A stretch of 64,000 bases of DNA, from positions 124,001 to 188,000 of the forward strand of contig CAJSYZ010000006.1 of assembly GCA_910574455.1 (NCBI GenBank), given 5' to 3'. A model generated the notes under the pieces. The model did no database searches. It saw only the letters and a list, made by a program, of their open reading frames with translations, and was not told where the DNA came from. Positions 32,999 to 43,377 of this stretch are shown here, piece by piece. The first letter of the stretch is position 1, and the number at the start of each line of letters is the position of its first letter. Made by a program: the position numbers and the translations under genes. The stretch is from Trichaptum fuscoviolaceum. Its lineage: Eukaryota > Basidiomycota > Agaricomycetes > Hymenochaetales > Trichaptaceae.

Positions 32999-34104
32999 CA
33001 GTGGAGTGACGCGTCCACGGTGATCAAACAACCGTAAATACAACATGAAATCACATGAAATTTAAAATTCGAGAGACATCTCTGCTCGCTCTATTCTGTC
33101 TCTGAAGAGATTTTCTATGTCCTAACTGCAGGTGGAGTATAGGCGCTGCTTTAACCTCTGACTGGAACGATGGAAGAGGATGATTGAGCAACAACCATAT
33201 TCACTTGCGAACGCGGATCGCAAACTAGCGCTGTCGCCCCGCGAACGATGTCAATGCTGATCTAGACAGATATCTCGGGATTGGGAGACATAGACGAAGT
33301 GAAATCGAATGAACCATCCTGTTCATCGTTAGGTGTTGGCCGTTGCTATGGTCAAGGAATCTGGAATGGAGCACTTGCCGCGAGGTCGATCGGATATGGA
33401 GACGAGCGTTATTTGCTTTGCTCGTTCTTCGTCGATGAGCTGCTCGTATATCTTGCGCCTTCCTTCATCGCGTTGCGATATAGCGCAGGCCTTATTTCCG
33501 CCTGGCTTAGTAGGGCTCAAACAACACCGTCCTAGTGAATCCAGAAAGCTACCAATCTTTCCGAAATTTCGACTCTTGTGACAGTTGAAGGTGGTGGGGA
33601 TGGATCTTTTCAGGTCATAAGTGAATATCTGAAACATTTGCTATGGTGACCTGTCTCATGAAAGCAAGAGGCTCGCCAAAGCCATAAAAAGGTTGTACAA
33701 TAAACCAAACCACCGCGCAAGTCATCTGAATCTTCTTTTACTTTTTACTTGGGAATGTATCTCAGAATTGCATCTCTCCCTCATCAGACATTCAGATCGA
33801 GTTCATAGCACCGCGAAGCTATCTGATGACAAGTACAAGACTCCAAGGTTTCAATAAAGACTACGTTTGTGGTCCCCGATCTTTGCGATTCTATTACCTT
33901 GTCTCATCTGGGCGCGTGATTGTCTCATTCCCTTTATATTTGTAGATGGGTCATACCCTTTATCAACGTGTCACCTTCAGCGGAAGGTGCTGAGGCAATA
34001 GTTACGATCCTTTCCATATATCCCTTAATATACATATATCTAGGGACAACGATTGCTTCGCATTGGTACTGAGGACTTTAGCAGACCGGAGTTGAGACTC
34101 GGAT
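32999..34104. other. Intergenic, no gene seen
   Basis: Short overlapping open frames near 33281-33640 on both strands have no recognised family. I see no promoter, RNA gene or repeat that stands out. Confidence 0.45.
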
Positions 34105-34296
34105 ATGCTTGTAAATGCTCGTTACACTTGTAAGTCATCTTTGACATCCATTGAGATATACTCATATCTAATCTACAGATACATGTACTTCTACATCGGC
34201 CGTTATCAACATGCCCTATTCTCGAAGAAATACATATGCGTTTTGTAAGTCATATACGATATCCAACAGTCTATAACATCCACTAACGCAATTACT

Positions 34297-35859
34297 TCAA
34301 GCACTTTCGTCTTTGCATATTTCCTTCAACTCCTCACGGATACGTTTTACTCTCGGATCTTCGTCGAATCCTACGAGTCCGCAGTCTTTTAACTCAAATC
34401 TCGTTAATTTCGATCCCCCTTTTTCCCGCCTACTGACGATCATATCAACAACCTCGGTGGTGGTGGTGGTGGAGGGAAGTAAGCATGATTCGAGCAAGAG
34501 ATACGTGAGATTCGGGCAGAGCGGACGAGTAACATCGTCCCCATGAACATCCCGACCCATAATCAGATCGCTAGGGTTTGGGCGCTCCAGGTGGAGCTCT
34601 TTCAGAAGCGTTGAATTCTCCGCGAACCGCATACCGTCAATTTGAAGAAGCTGTAGACTCGTACAGCGCTCGAGCGCGCGCACAAGCTCGTGTTCATAGA
34701 ACATGTCTTCTCCGATATGCAGACGCTCCAGCGAGGAGCAGACACAGTTGTTGAGCAAAAACGGAACTGGGCCGCTCGGCATCAAGGCTTCACTAGTAAT
34801 GAGCTCGCCCCGCTCATCCGGTGAGTCTTCGTCGTACATGCAGACGATTGAAAGGCTCGTCAACTGCGGGCACAGCAGGCCGTCGAGAAATTTGTATGGC
34901 TCCTCACGGTCCTGATATTCTACATCGTTTGTGAAATACACCCGGAGTTTCTCGAGACGCGGAAGCTCAATCGGTGTGAAGGGTCCGGGCTGGGTGTAGT
35001 ATCTGCGATGGTCCCAGTCGTGATCCTCAAAAATGGTGATGCTCAAAATTTTGAGCGCGGGCATCCGTCGAAGGGCGTCATACCAGCTACCAACAAGTGC
35101 AGTGTCGCAAGTCCTGAAGAGCTGGAACTGAAGGTTCGTGAGGCTCGAGAACACCAAACCGTCTGCGAGAACGAGCTTCAGAGAGCCGCTGATATCGCAC
35201 GTGTGAATCCTGTTGCCACACGCTGACAGGTCGATTATCCCCTCTTCGCTGCTTTTGGTGATGGACGGGTAGATCGCGGTGAGGCTCTCCAGCTGAGGCA
35301 TGTCGTCGAGCTTCCATGGCCAGGTGCCTGGATAGGGCTTTGCAAACACATTTGGTGTGTTCATCATAAACAGTATGTTTAGTGTTCGCAGCCGCTGGCG
35401 AACGGCTAATAACAGATGCATGAACCGGTACATTGATTGTGCACCCAGCCTTCTTTTTCTAACAGTGCTATGCCTCGAGGAAGACGTCAACTGCATTTCG
35501 AATTGGCCTTCATACACATTGATATCGAGTGGGAGAATGGGACCGCTGCGCGCAAGGTATCTCTCGATGAGATCGACGCCTTTCATCAGAACTTCGACAG
35601 GAGCGAACCCTGGTCTTACTTCGATGGAGGTCCATAGCTTGTGCCGGTCCAGAGCGACTCTCCGCCAGTTCCGGCAGACTTGCGTTACGTTGTGCAGATC
35701 AAGCGGTAAGGGTGCCTCCTCATGATCCCAGTTCGCGTCTGTGCCGCACTGGTACTGGACAAGACGGAAGAATATGTTTTCGAGGATCTCGGAGGAAAGA
35801 TCAGCCGCTCTCCCTTGAAAGGGAGGAGGATTTGTTATAGCTAGATGGGTGGTAGACAT
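34297..35859 (-). CDS. F-box/LRR-like protein 4
   Basis: Single exon, 520 residues. The F-box is at about 18-77: ADLSSEILENIFFRLVQ, a loop, then TQVCRNWRRVALDRHKLW. The LRR-like body has LPLDINV, PGTWPWKLDDMPQLESL, IIDLSACGNRIHTCDISGSLK, RRMPALKILSITI, CPQLTSLSIVC and LERLHIGEDMFYEHELVRALERC. The C-terminus is TTTTEVVDMIVSRREKGGSKLTRFELKDCGLVGFDEDPRV. It is paired with the gene at 38911-40458 by tandem duplication of the whole unit. Upstream TATA and shared promoter words support the ATG at 35859. By family a substrate adaptor of SCF ligases; target unknown. Confidence 0.87.
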   Translation of the reverse strand: MSTTHLAITNPPPFQGRAADLSSEILENIFFRLVQYQCGTDANWDHEEAPLPLDLHNVTQVCRNWRRVALDRHKLWTSIEVRPGFAPVEVLMKGVDLIERYLARSGPILPLDINVYEGQFEMQLTSSSRHSTVRKRRLGAQSMYRFMHLLLAVRQRLRTLNILFMMNTPNVFAKPYPGTWPWKLDDMPQLESLTAIYPSITKSSEEGIIDLSACGNRIHTCDISGSLKLVLADGLVFSSLTNLQFQLFRTCDTALVGSWYDALRRMPALKILSITIFEDHDWDHRRYYTQPGPFTPIELPRLEKLRVYFTNDVEYQDREEPYKFLDGLLCPQLTSLSIVCMYDEDSPDERGELITSEALMPSGPVPFLLNNCVCSSLERLHIGEDMFYEHELVRALERCTSLQLLQIDGMRFAENSTLLKELHLERPNPSDLIMGRDVHGDDVTRPLCPNLTYLLLESCLLPSTTTTTEVVDMIVSRREKGGSKLTRFELKDCGLVGFDEDPRVKRIREELKEICKDESA

Positions 35860-35899
35860 GGGGGTTGGGATGAGGAATGACGGGTTCTATGAAGCATCC

Positions 35900-35940
35900 T
35901 TTATAAACACTACAAGTCGTGGTTTAGCAAACAGAGCCAA
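35900..35940 (-). promoter_or_regulatory. Promoter module of F-box gene 4
   Basis: On the minus strand TTGGCTCTGTTTG and AAACCACGACTTGTA are followed by TTTATAAAGG (about 35898-35907), about 40 bp upstream of the ATG. Confidence 0.5.
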
Positions 35941-35959
35941 GCCCAAATAAACACAGGCA

Positions 35960-37185
35960 GATAGTTCTCGCGTGACGACAGGACTCGGAGTCGTGACATG
36001 TCACAGCCTATACCAAGTGGTGAGTGTCACGCGTCAAGTTCTTCATCAACCACAACAAATGTCGGTGCAACATGGTCCTAATTTTCTTCTCAAAGCGTTT
36101 GCAATCCCTCGTGAATCTCTACCGTCCTCCAGATGGTCTGCTGAAATAATGTGACACCCGCTGCTGCATGAGAATCTTTTTATTCCAAGCTAATACTTCT
36201 TTCTGACAGTCTCTCTGAGATCAATGTTGCTTCATCACTTCTATTCATATCTTATAACTTTCTGATTCAGCTGATCCATGTCCTACAGGTGTACAAGAAT
36301 AGTTAACTTGATTTCTTCTGAAGGTGTCCAACGAGGACAGGTATCTCGAAACTATAAAAAACCGAATAAAGTACACGACAAGGGCGGCTGTGATGGAAAC
36401 TGCGGACTGGTGTTACAAGGATGACGAGATACGTAAGATGCACGTAGAATGGAGAAGAAGCAGAATAACTGTGAGCATTGGCTAATCAATATTGAAATGA
36501 AGCTATGGGCGCTTGTTGTCGTTATTTCATCTCTTTGGACAATACTTGTGCTAATTATATTCTCCTTGCACGAATCTCACCCAGATAGGTAGCACTTGAA
36601 CCTCCAAGTCAAATGAACCTAAGATGCGGTGCCCGAGTGGGAAGGCAACTGACTGAGCCCGACTCCGACGGTCTTCGCTCGCGAGGACCATGAAAGCTGA
36701 AACAAACTGCTATCGAGTCTTGAGAAGCATTCCAGGCGGGTCTCCGTTTCTACGACATTACGAGCAGACGGACAGTCTATTCTTAGGTTGTTCTTTGGCT
36801 GCCTCTTCCAGCGAGCAGTATGTCGTCCACATGATCTCATACTTCATCCCAGACGCTCATTAGAAGGCCTTCCTAACATCTTATATTTGCCGAATGGACT
36901 AGGTTGTCAATGAGTTCAGTCTTCCAGAACACTCAGTCTGTTAGCCATACACAAATCGAATATAGCGCCCTTCTTCCTCCGCTATTCATGGAATCATGGG
37001 TATCATTCATTCTCAACTTGGTTCTTCTGCGCTTTTTTCTAGTCCGTTCTTCCGTACTCTAGGAAAATCATTGACGCTCTCCGGTCCCAAGATATAAGCA
37101 CACTCAATCATCTCTCGTGCGTCCCGCTCAACTCCCAAGTCGCTCACGCCTGCAAAAGGTGATAACTTCCCCAGTATCACGCAAT
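35960..37185. other. Intergenic part of duplication unit 1
   Basis: No gene is seen. It aligns patchily with 40860-42380 in unit 2. Confidence 0.45.
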
Positions 37186-38042
37186 ATGGCCCCGGGCCTC
37201 TCAGCCTCAGCAACTCTGAAGCTCGTTCTTCTGCTCGCAAGTGGCATCTCGCACCAAATCGTCATGATGTCTCCGAATCCACCTGCCGAGAAGATAGCCC
37301 GACCAAATTTCTTCGAGAAAAATGTGTATGCCATCCTCAGATTTGTGATTGTTAGTTGTGTGTCCCTCGTCGATCACAATGCCTCTTGATACGTTTTATG
37401 TTTCAGTATCCCATCTGGCTTGTGCTTATCTTGGATATTGCCGCCACTATCCTAACAGCCTTTCCGGCTTCAACACCGGCCTCAGTGCTTTCGATCCTTG
37501 CCACGATCCTTGTCCCGCCTCGCATTGATGCACAGGCACTCCAGCGGCACAGTTCCCCCCTCATCCTCAGCGCCGTCCTCCTGGTCGCTTCTGCGGGCCT
37601 CAGGGTATGGTGCTACAAGACCCTAGGAAACCAATTCCGTTTCGAGGTCTCGATCCAAGCGCGACACAAGTTCATCAGCTCTGGTCCATACCGTATCGTG
37701 CGCCACCCATCCTACCTCGCCGCCTTCGGCTACGACTTCGGTTGCATCATGCTCCTTGCGTCCCGGGGCACGTACACCCGGGAGTGCGTGCTCGCGCTGC
37801 GCATGGTGCTCTGCGCAGCGACGTCTGGACCTGAAGAATGCGAGGGTGTCGGCAAACTCCACGCGGCTGCGCTGGTGTCAGTCGTATCAATTGTGATTTG
37901 GTTTGCGGGAATCATGTTCTGCGTGCGTCAAGTGGCGGGACGCCTGAGCTGGGAAGACGAGGTGCTGCACAATGAGTTTGGGAAGGAGTGGGAGGCATAT
38001 GCCAATCGCGTACCCTGGCGCATTCTTCCTGGTGTACTGTAA
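37186..38042 (+). CDS. Isoprenylcysteine carboxyl methyltransferase (ICMT) family protein
   Basis: Two exons (37186-37350, 37407-38042; intron 56 nt, GTTAGT..TTTCAG) give 266 residues. Several hydrophobic segments (about 8-28, 50-75, 105-122, 160-175, 205-228) indicate a multi-pass membrane protein. The family signatures are GPYRIVRHPSYLA (148-160) and a C-terminal EDEVLHNEFGKEWEAYANRVPWRILPGVL (238-266), matching the S-adenosylmethionine-binding end of ICMT/PEMT-type methyltransferases. ICMT methylates the prenylated cysteine of CaaX proteins at the ER. Whether this paralog acts on prenyl proteins or another isoprenoid substrate cannot be told. Unit 2 of the tandem duplication keeps only its first codons (42380 on). 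Confidence 0.82.
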
Positions 38043-38715
38043 ATAGCAGTCTCGAGTCTCGTCTTCTAAATATTACCAATCGTAACTCGATCAACTCTGC
38101 GTGAATAATATACATGTGGTAGGGACATCTGAAGCTGGTTATGTAGGGTATCGAGTATCACTTAGACTCGTCAACGATTACAAGTGTTAGCAGTAGAAGT
38201 TAGCGGTCGCCTCTGCACTGCCATGGCCTTTCGGGTGACGAAGACATCATTGAAGGTTGCATAGAATATAAACGAAATGACCAGGTGGATGACTCAGTAT
38301 TCCAGAGAATGTGAAGAGAGTATCAATATAATAAGCTTCAAATAGATTGTAGACTGATGATAGACAATCCATGACGGTAATCGAAGATAACTTATCAATA
38401 TGTGAGAAATACACAATATTGTATCTGACCGGTTCCAGGGCGGAGATCTGACAGTAGGTCGTCTATGAGAATGGAGTCTGATTCCGTGAGCAATAGATCA
38501 CAATGTATTCTGCCGGGCTGTATCAAGCATCATAGCGCTGGTTACAACTCGAGGGGCTGTGAAGAAAACCAGCCGAGATAGGAAATACCGACCTCGCGGT
38601 GAACCCTCTGATCTTGAGCCAGACGGTAGAGTCGCTGTAAGTGCAGCAGTCAGACAACGATTTCTTTGCATTGCTTCCCATGTACTAAGCACTTTAGAAT
38701 CCAGTATTGATATAC
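38043..38715. other. Intergenic 3' end of duplication unit 1
   Basis: No gene is seen. The part from about 38145 aligns with 42421-42955 in unit 2. Confidence 0.5.
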
Positions 38716-38910
38716 AGTATTCTTGTTGATGCTCGCTACATTTGTAAGTCATCGTGGACATCCGAGGATATTTGTTCATTGTTAAGCTACAGTTAAATGT
38801 ACTTCTACATCGGTCGTTATCAACATGCCCTATTCTCGAAGAAGTACATATGCGTTTTGTTAGTCATATACGATATCCAACAGTCTATAACATCCACTAA
38901 CGTATTTACT

Positions 38911-40458
38911 TCAAGCACATTCGTCTTCGTATCTCCACTTCAACTCCTTACAGATACGTTTTATTCTCGGATCTTCGTCGAATCCATCGAGTCCGCAGTC
39001 ATCAAACTCAAATTTCGTCAACTTCGATCCCCCTTTTTCCCGCCTACTAACGATCATATCAACAACATCGGTCGTGGTGGTGGTGGAGGGAAGCAAGCAT
39101 GACAAGACCTTGATATGCTCAAGGTTCGGGCAGAGCGGACGGGAAAGTACATCCCGACCGACAATCAGACTGCTTGGGTTCGGGTGCTCTAGGTGGAGCT
39201 CTTTGAGAAGCACCGAGTTCTTCGTGAACCGCGAACTTTCGAAATGAAGAAGCCGTAGATTCGTACAGCGCACGAGCACACGCGCAAGCTCACGATCATA
39301 GAACATGTCTTCTCCAATATACAGATGCTCTAGCGTGGCGCAGTTTTTGAGCAAAAACGGGACTGGACCCCTCGGCATCAAGGCTTCGCGAGCATTGAGC
39401 TCACCCCGCTCAATCGGCGGGACGTTGTCGTACTCGCAGATGATCGATAGACTCTTCAACTGCGGACACAGCAGGCCCTCGAGAAACTTGTACGGTCCCT
39501 CGCGATCCTGACATTCCACTTCGTTAAAGACATCCACCCTAAGTTTCTCGAGACACGGAAGCTGGATCGGTACGAAGGGTCCTGAATGGATGTAGTATTT
39601 GCGATGGTCCCAGTCGAGTTCCTCAAGAATGGTGACACTCAAAAGCTTCAGCGCGGGCATCCTCCGAAGGACGTCATACCAACTACCAACAAGTGCGGTG
39701 TCACAACCGCTGACAAGGCAGAACTGTAGGCTTGTGAGGCTCGAAAGCACCAATCCCTCTGCGAGAATGACCTTCAGAGAGCCGGTGATGTCGCACGTGC
39801 GAATCCTGTTGCTACACGCTGATAGATCGATTATCCCTACTTCGCTGCTTTGGGTGATGGACGGGTAGAATGCGGTGAGGCACTCCAGCTGTGGCATGTC
39901 GTCGAGATTCCATGGCCAGGTGCCTGGCAAGGGCTGTGCGAACATGCCGGGTCTGTCGATCATAAACGAAATCTTTAGTGACCGCAGGCGATGGCGAACG
40001 GGCGCTATCGTGAATAAGAATCGGAACATTGTTTGTGCAGCAAGTGTCCTATGCCAAAGAGGTACTTTCAAGGAAGGCGACCAGTATATGGCCTGGCCCA
40101 CGAAAAAGTGTATATCAAGTGGGAGAATGGGCCCGCTGCGCGAGAGGTATCTCCCGACGAGACCAACGCCGACTACCAGAGATTGGTCTGACTGAAACCC
40201 TGGTCTTACTTCGATGCAGGACCATAGCTTGTTCCGGTCCAGGGCAACTCTACGCCAATTCCGGCAAACCTGCGTTATGTAGTGCAGATCAGTCGGCAAC
40301 TCTTTCTCCTTATGACTCCAGCCTGTTCTGCACCGGTACCGGACAAGACGAAAGAATATGTTTTCGAGGATTACGGTGGGAAGATTAGCCGCTCGCCCTT
40401 GCAAATGATGGGTTAGAGGCGGAGGAGGGCTTGACATAACTAGATGAAGGGTAGACAT
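38911..40458 (-). CDS. F-box/LRR-like protein 5
   Basis: Single exon, 515 residues. The F-box is at about 22-78: AANLPTVILENIFFRLVR, then TQVCRNWRRVALDRNKLW. The body closely follows protein 4: LPLDIHF, LPGTWPWNLDDMPQLECL, GIIDLSACSNRIRTCDITGSLKV, RRMPALKLLSVTI, CPQLKSLSIICEY and LEHLYIGEDMFYDRELARVLVRC. The end is DVVDMIVSRREKGGSKLTKFEFDDCGLDGFDEDPRI. The frame is undamaged although the neighbouring methyltransferase copy in this unit has been deleted. A substrate-adaptor role is inferred from family only. Confidence 0.87.
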   Translation of the reverse strand: MSTLHLVMSSPPPPLTHHLQGRAANLPTVILENIFFRLVRYRCRTGWSHKEKELPTDLHYITQVCRNWRRVALDRNKLWSCIEVRPGFQSDQSLVVGVGLVGRYLSRSGPILPLDIHFFVGQAIYWSPSLKVPLWHRTLAAQTMFRFLFTIAPVRHRLRSLKISFMIDRPGMFAQPLPGTWPWNLDDMPQLECLTAFYPSITQSSEVGIIDLSACSNRIRTCDITGSLKVILAEGLVLSSLTSLQFCLVSGCDTALVGSWYDVLRRMPALKLLSVTILEELDWDHRKYYIHSGPFVPIQLPCLEKLRVDVFNEVECQDREGPYKFLEGLLCPQLKSLSIICEYDNVPPIERGELNAREALMPRGPVPFLLKNCATLEHLYIGEDMFYDRELARVLVRCTNLRLLHFESSRFTKNSVLLKELHLEHPNPSSLIVGRDVLSRPLCPNLEHIKVLSCLLPSTTTTTDVVDMIVSRREKGGSKLTKFEFDDCGLDGFDEDPRIKRICKELKWRYEDECA

Positions 40459-40511
40459 GGAGGTTGAGAAGAGGAAGAGCGTGTTATGTTAAGCGTCCTT
40501 TTGACCCACGC

Positions 40512-40541
40512 TACTGTATGGTTGTGTAAACAGAGCCAAAC
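40512..40541 (-). promoter_or_regulatory. Promoter module of F-box gene 5
   Basis: On the minus strand GTTTGGCTCTGTTTACACAA is kept (40522-40541); the AACCACAACTTG part is worn down to ACAACCATAC and no good TATA is seen. Confidence 0.35.
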
Positions 40542-40559
40542 ATACAGTTCCGTCGTTCT

Positions 40560-42290
40560 AGTCTGGCAATACAACTTGAATATATTTACTTAAAGAACTT
40601 AAAAGGACTAAGTGCCTCTCAGGGCCGATATGAAATGGAAACTTGGACATCCAACTCACATTTTGAGGGTCTGTTTATTCTAATACGGATTGTGCTGGGC
40701 CTGCAACCGTGTCGAGAGTTGGGAGTCAAAAGGTTTTTCAGTCCTCGTTCGACCTTTTTTTCCGCATTGAATGACGATGTTGCTTTCGATTCCAGTACGA
40801 TTGTGAGGAAAGGAAAGACCCATACTTGTGCAGCTTAACCCTTTAATTTTGTCTGGCTGTGAGGAGTCCGAGTCGTGACTCGTGACAACTCCGACTCCAA
40901 GTCAGAGTCGGGACTCGCCGGACTTCAACTTCAAGTTGAAGTTGAAGCACGCGAGCCTGAGCGTCACGACTCACGCGTCAACTTCACATTCAACCGTCCA
41001 TCGTGTCTCTTCATAAACCACACCAATAGGTGTCGACACTCTGGCAACATAATCTTGATAATCCTCTCAAAGCGGTTGCGCCCGCTCGGAAGCTAATACC
41101 GCTTAACATTTAGTATTGCTGAAACGATGTGGCACCCGCAGATGCATGAAATGCATTCTTCCACGCTGGTAATGAACATACTGATGCTTCCCTTTCTGTC
41201 AGACTCCCTTGCATTAATCTTTGGTCCAAAGTGACGGGCTCGGGATTTGCGACTTTTGCTTTGTGTCGGTGGCAGGACGTTGTGGCTCCGCGAAACAACA
41301 ACCTGGTGGGTGCGTTTGACTCACATTGCTATATCCACTATACTTAGTTCGAAGATATAGTTTCAAAGCATCTTCATATCCTCCGCATTGAAAAGAAGTC
41401 GGTCGGTGGCTCAAAACCGTACGGATGCGTACTCGATATTGTGCTACATCAGCTGCGCGACTTCCTTGCTCATGCCCGGACGATGCCTATCGTCGGCACG
41501 CTCTCAAATAGGCGCACAGAGCACCGTGCAACGGTGTGTTACTTCACCACTTCTGTTCGTATTTTAACACTATCTGACCCAATTGAGGTGTACGAGATGA
41601 ATGGGATAAATGTGCTCCTGAAGTTGTTCAACGCGACCAGGCATCTCAAATCCATAACAGGTGTGTGCTCGGTACACAACGAGATCGAGGCTGCATGGGA
41701 ACCGGGGGACTGGTGTTAAAAGGATGACGAGATGGTGTGAGATACACGGCGAATGGAAAAGAATGAGATGAAATGTGAGCAATTGCTAAGCCGTATTGGA
41801 TTAAGGTGTGGGCGCTTATCGACATTATTTCATCTTTTTGGACAATACCTGTACTAATAATTTCTTTGCCTGAATCTAAATTGGTTGGATAGAACTTGGT
41901 CCCCCGAGTCCTCGAGTGAGAAGGCAACTGGCTGAGTCCAATTCTGACGGTCTCCGCTTGCGAAGATCATGTCAGCTGTTACCAGGTCTTGAGAAACGTT
42001 CCAGGCAGAGCAGACGACATAACGAGCTGACGGAAGGGTTACCCTCAAGTTGTTTCTCCGGATGCCTCTTCCAGCTAGCAGTAGGTCGTCAATAGAGTCT
42101 CATACGCCCTCCCAGACGCTCATTTCCAGTTACCTCCAAATGGACTTGTCTTACAGAACATCCTATCGGTCAGCTAGAAAAAAAACGAATATAGCAACCC
42201 TTGTTCCTCCATCATTCGTTTTCCACCTGGATCTTCAGTCCGTTCTTCCGTACTATAGGGATAGCGCTGATGCTGAGGTACCAGGATATA
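40560..42290. other. Intergenic part of duplication unit 2
   Basis: No gene is seen. Positions 40865-40985 carry GAGTCGGAC/CTTCAAGTTGAA-type repeat words similar to the Plavaka subterminal regions, perhaps a small non-autonomous remnant. Confidence 0.4.
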
Positions 42291-42379
42291 AATGACTGCA
42301 ATCATTTCTCGCGCGCCCGCTCAACTCCCAAGTCGATCACGCCTGCAAAAAGTGATACCTCCCCCAGTATCACGCAAGA

Positions 42380-42425
42380 TGGCCCCGGACCTTTCAGCTT
42401 CAGCGATTCTGAAACTCGTAGTATC
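42380..42425 (+). pseudogene. ICMT relic (first codons only)
   Basis: The ATG and first residues (MAPDLSASAILKLV) match the start of the ICMT-like protein at 37186. The sequence then jumps to what lies downstream of that gene (equivalent of about 38147). The rest of the coding region, about 0.93 kb, is deleted. Confidence 0.75.
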
Positions 42426-42955
42426 AAGTATCTCTAAGACTCGTCAGCAACAACAAGTGCAAGGCGTGGAAGATAGTGGTCGCCCCTGCCTTCGCCATGT
42501 CCGTTTTGTGGATGCCGAAGACACCGTTGAAGCTTGCATGAGAGATAAACGAGATGACGAGGTCGATGACTTGAGATTAAGTGAAGAGAGTATTCATATA
42601 ACGAGTCTCAGATAGATCGTAGACTGTTTTGTTGATAACCAATTCATGATCGTAGTCAATAATAACTTATTAATATGTGAACTATATCTCACCGGCTCCA
42701 GGCGGAGATCTGCCAGTAGGTCGCCTACGAGAATGGTGTCTGGATGTTTGTGACACGACAGATTGCTTCCGTAAACAATAGGTCAAAAGGCATTCTGCCG
42801 GGCTGTATCAAACATCATGCGCTGGCTACAGCTCGAGGGTCTGCAGAAAACCAACCGAGATATGAAGCGCCGACCTCAGTGAATCCTCTGATCCTGACAG
42901 TAGAGACGCTGTGGTGCAACAGTCACCGCCGATTGTGTAAGTCGATTCTTTAAGG

Positions 42956-43377
42956 GGCGCTGGTGCTTTTACCTACATACTGTAACTCAAACGCAAGCTC
43001 AAACTCATTCTCATTCTCAGGCACCAATTCAGGGCCAAGGCGACCAGCTACGTCTATTCCAGTCGTCACACCCCCCTATAGAACAGCAGTATATACATAG
43101 AGCCTGCGCTTCTACACAAATCACCAAAGAAAAGAAAAGAGAAAAAATGGAATAATATACATGTACATACATACATACATAAAAAGAACACTGGCATCAC
43201 CCACGCAAAGTAGCCTTCAGCAGCACTGGCAATCGCCATACGTGAATGAAACCTGGTGCCCGAGTCGCGGAGTCACAAATTTAAAATGATAACCGGAAAA
43301 CGACAGGCGAACGAAAGGACGTTTCAAGGCTCGAGTCTCGACCAAAATATCCGTACATACGGTGTTGAGAGGAGCGC
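42956..43377. other. Intergenic, chitinase 3' flank
   Basis: No gene is seen. ACATACATACATACAT-type simple sequence lies near 43160-43180. Confidence 0.5.

Larger units (their letters stand above)
34105..38715. repeat. Tandem segmental duplication, unit 1
   Basis: It aligns with 38716-42955 from the ACTTCTACATCGG block before each F-box stop, through the F-box gene and its promoter, to the CGGAGATCTG-CAGTAGGTCG block near the end. It holds an F-box gene and an intact ICMT-like gene. Confidence 0.75.
38716..42955. repeat. Tandem segmental duplication, unit 2
   Basis: The diverged second copy of 34105-38715. It contains the F-box gene at 38911 and lacks the part equivalent to about 37216-38145. 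Confidence 0.75.

Noticed and set aside
36620..36720. tRNA-like text (GGTGCCCGAGTGGGAAGGC...) repeated near 41900
   Set aside because: Resembles the 5' part of a Ser/Leu tRNA, but no anticodon stem or TTC-loop box follows, and the repeat is explained by the tandem duplication.
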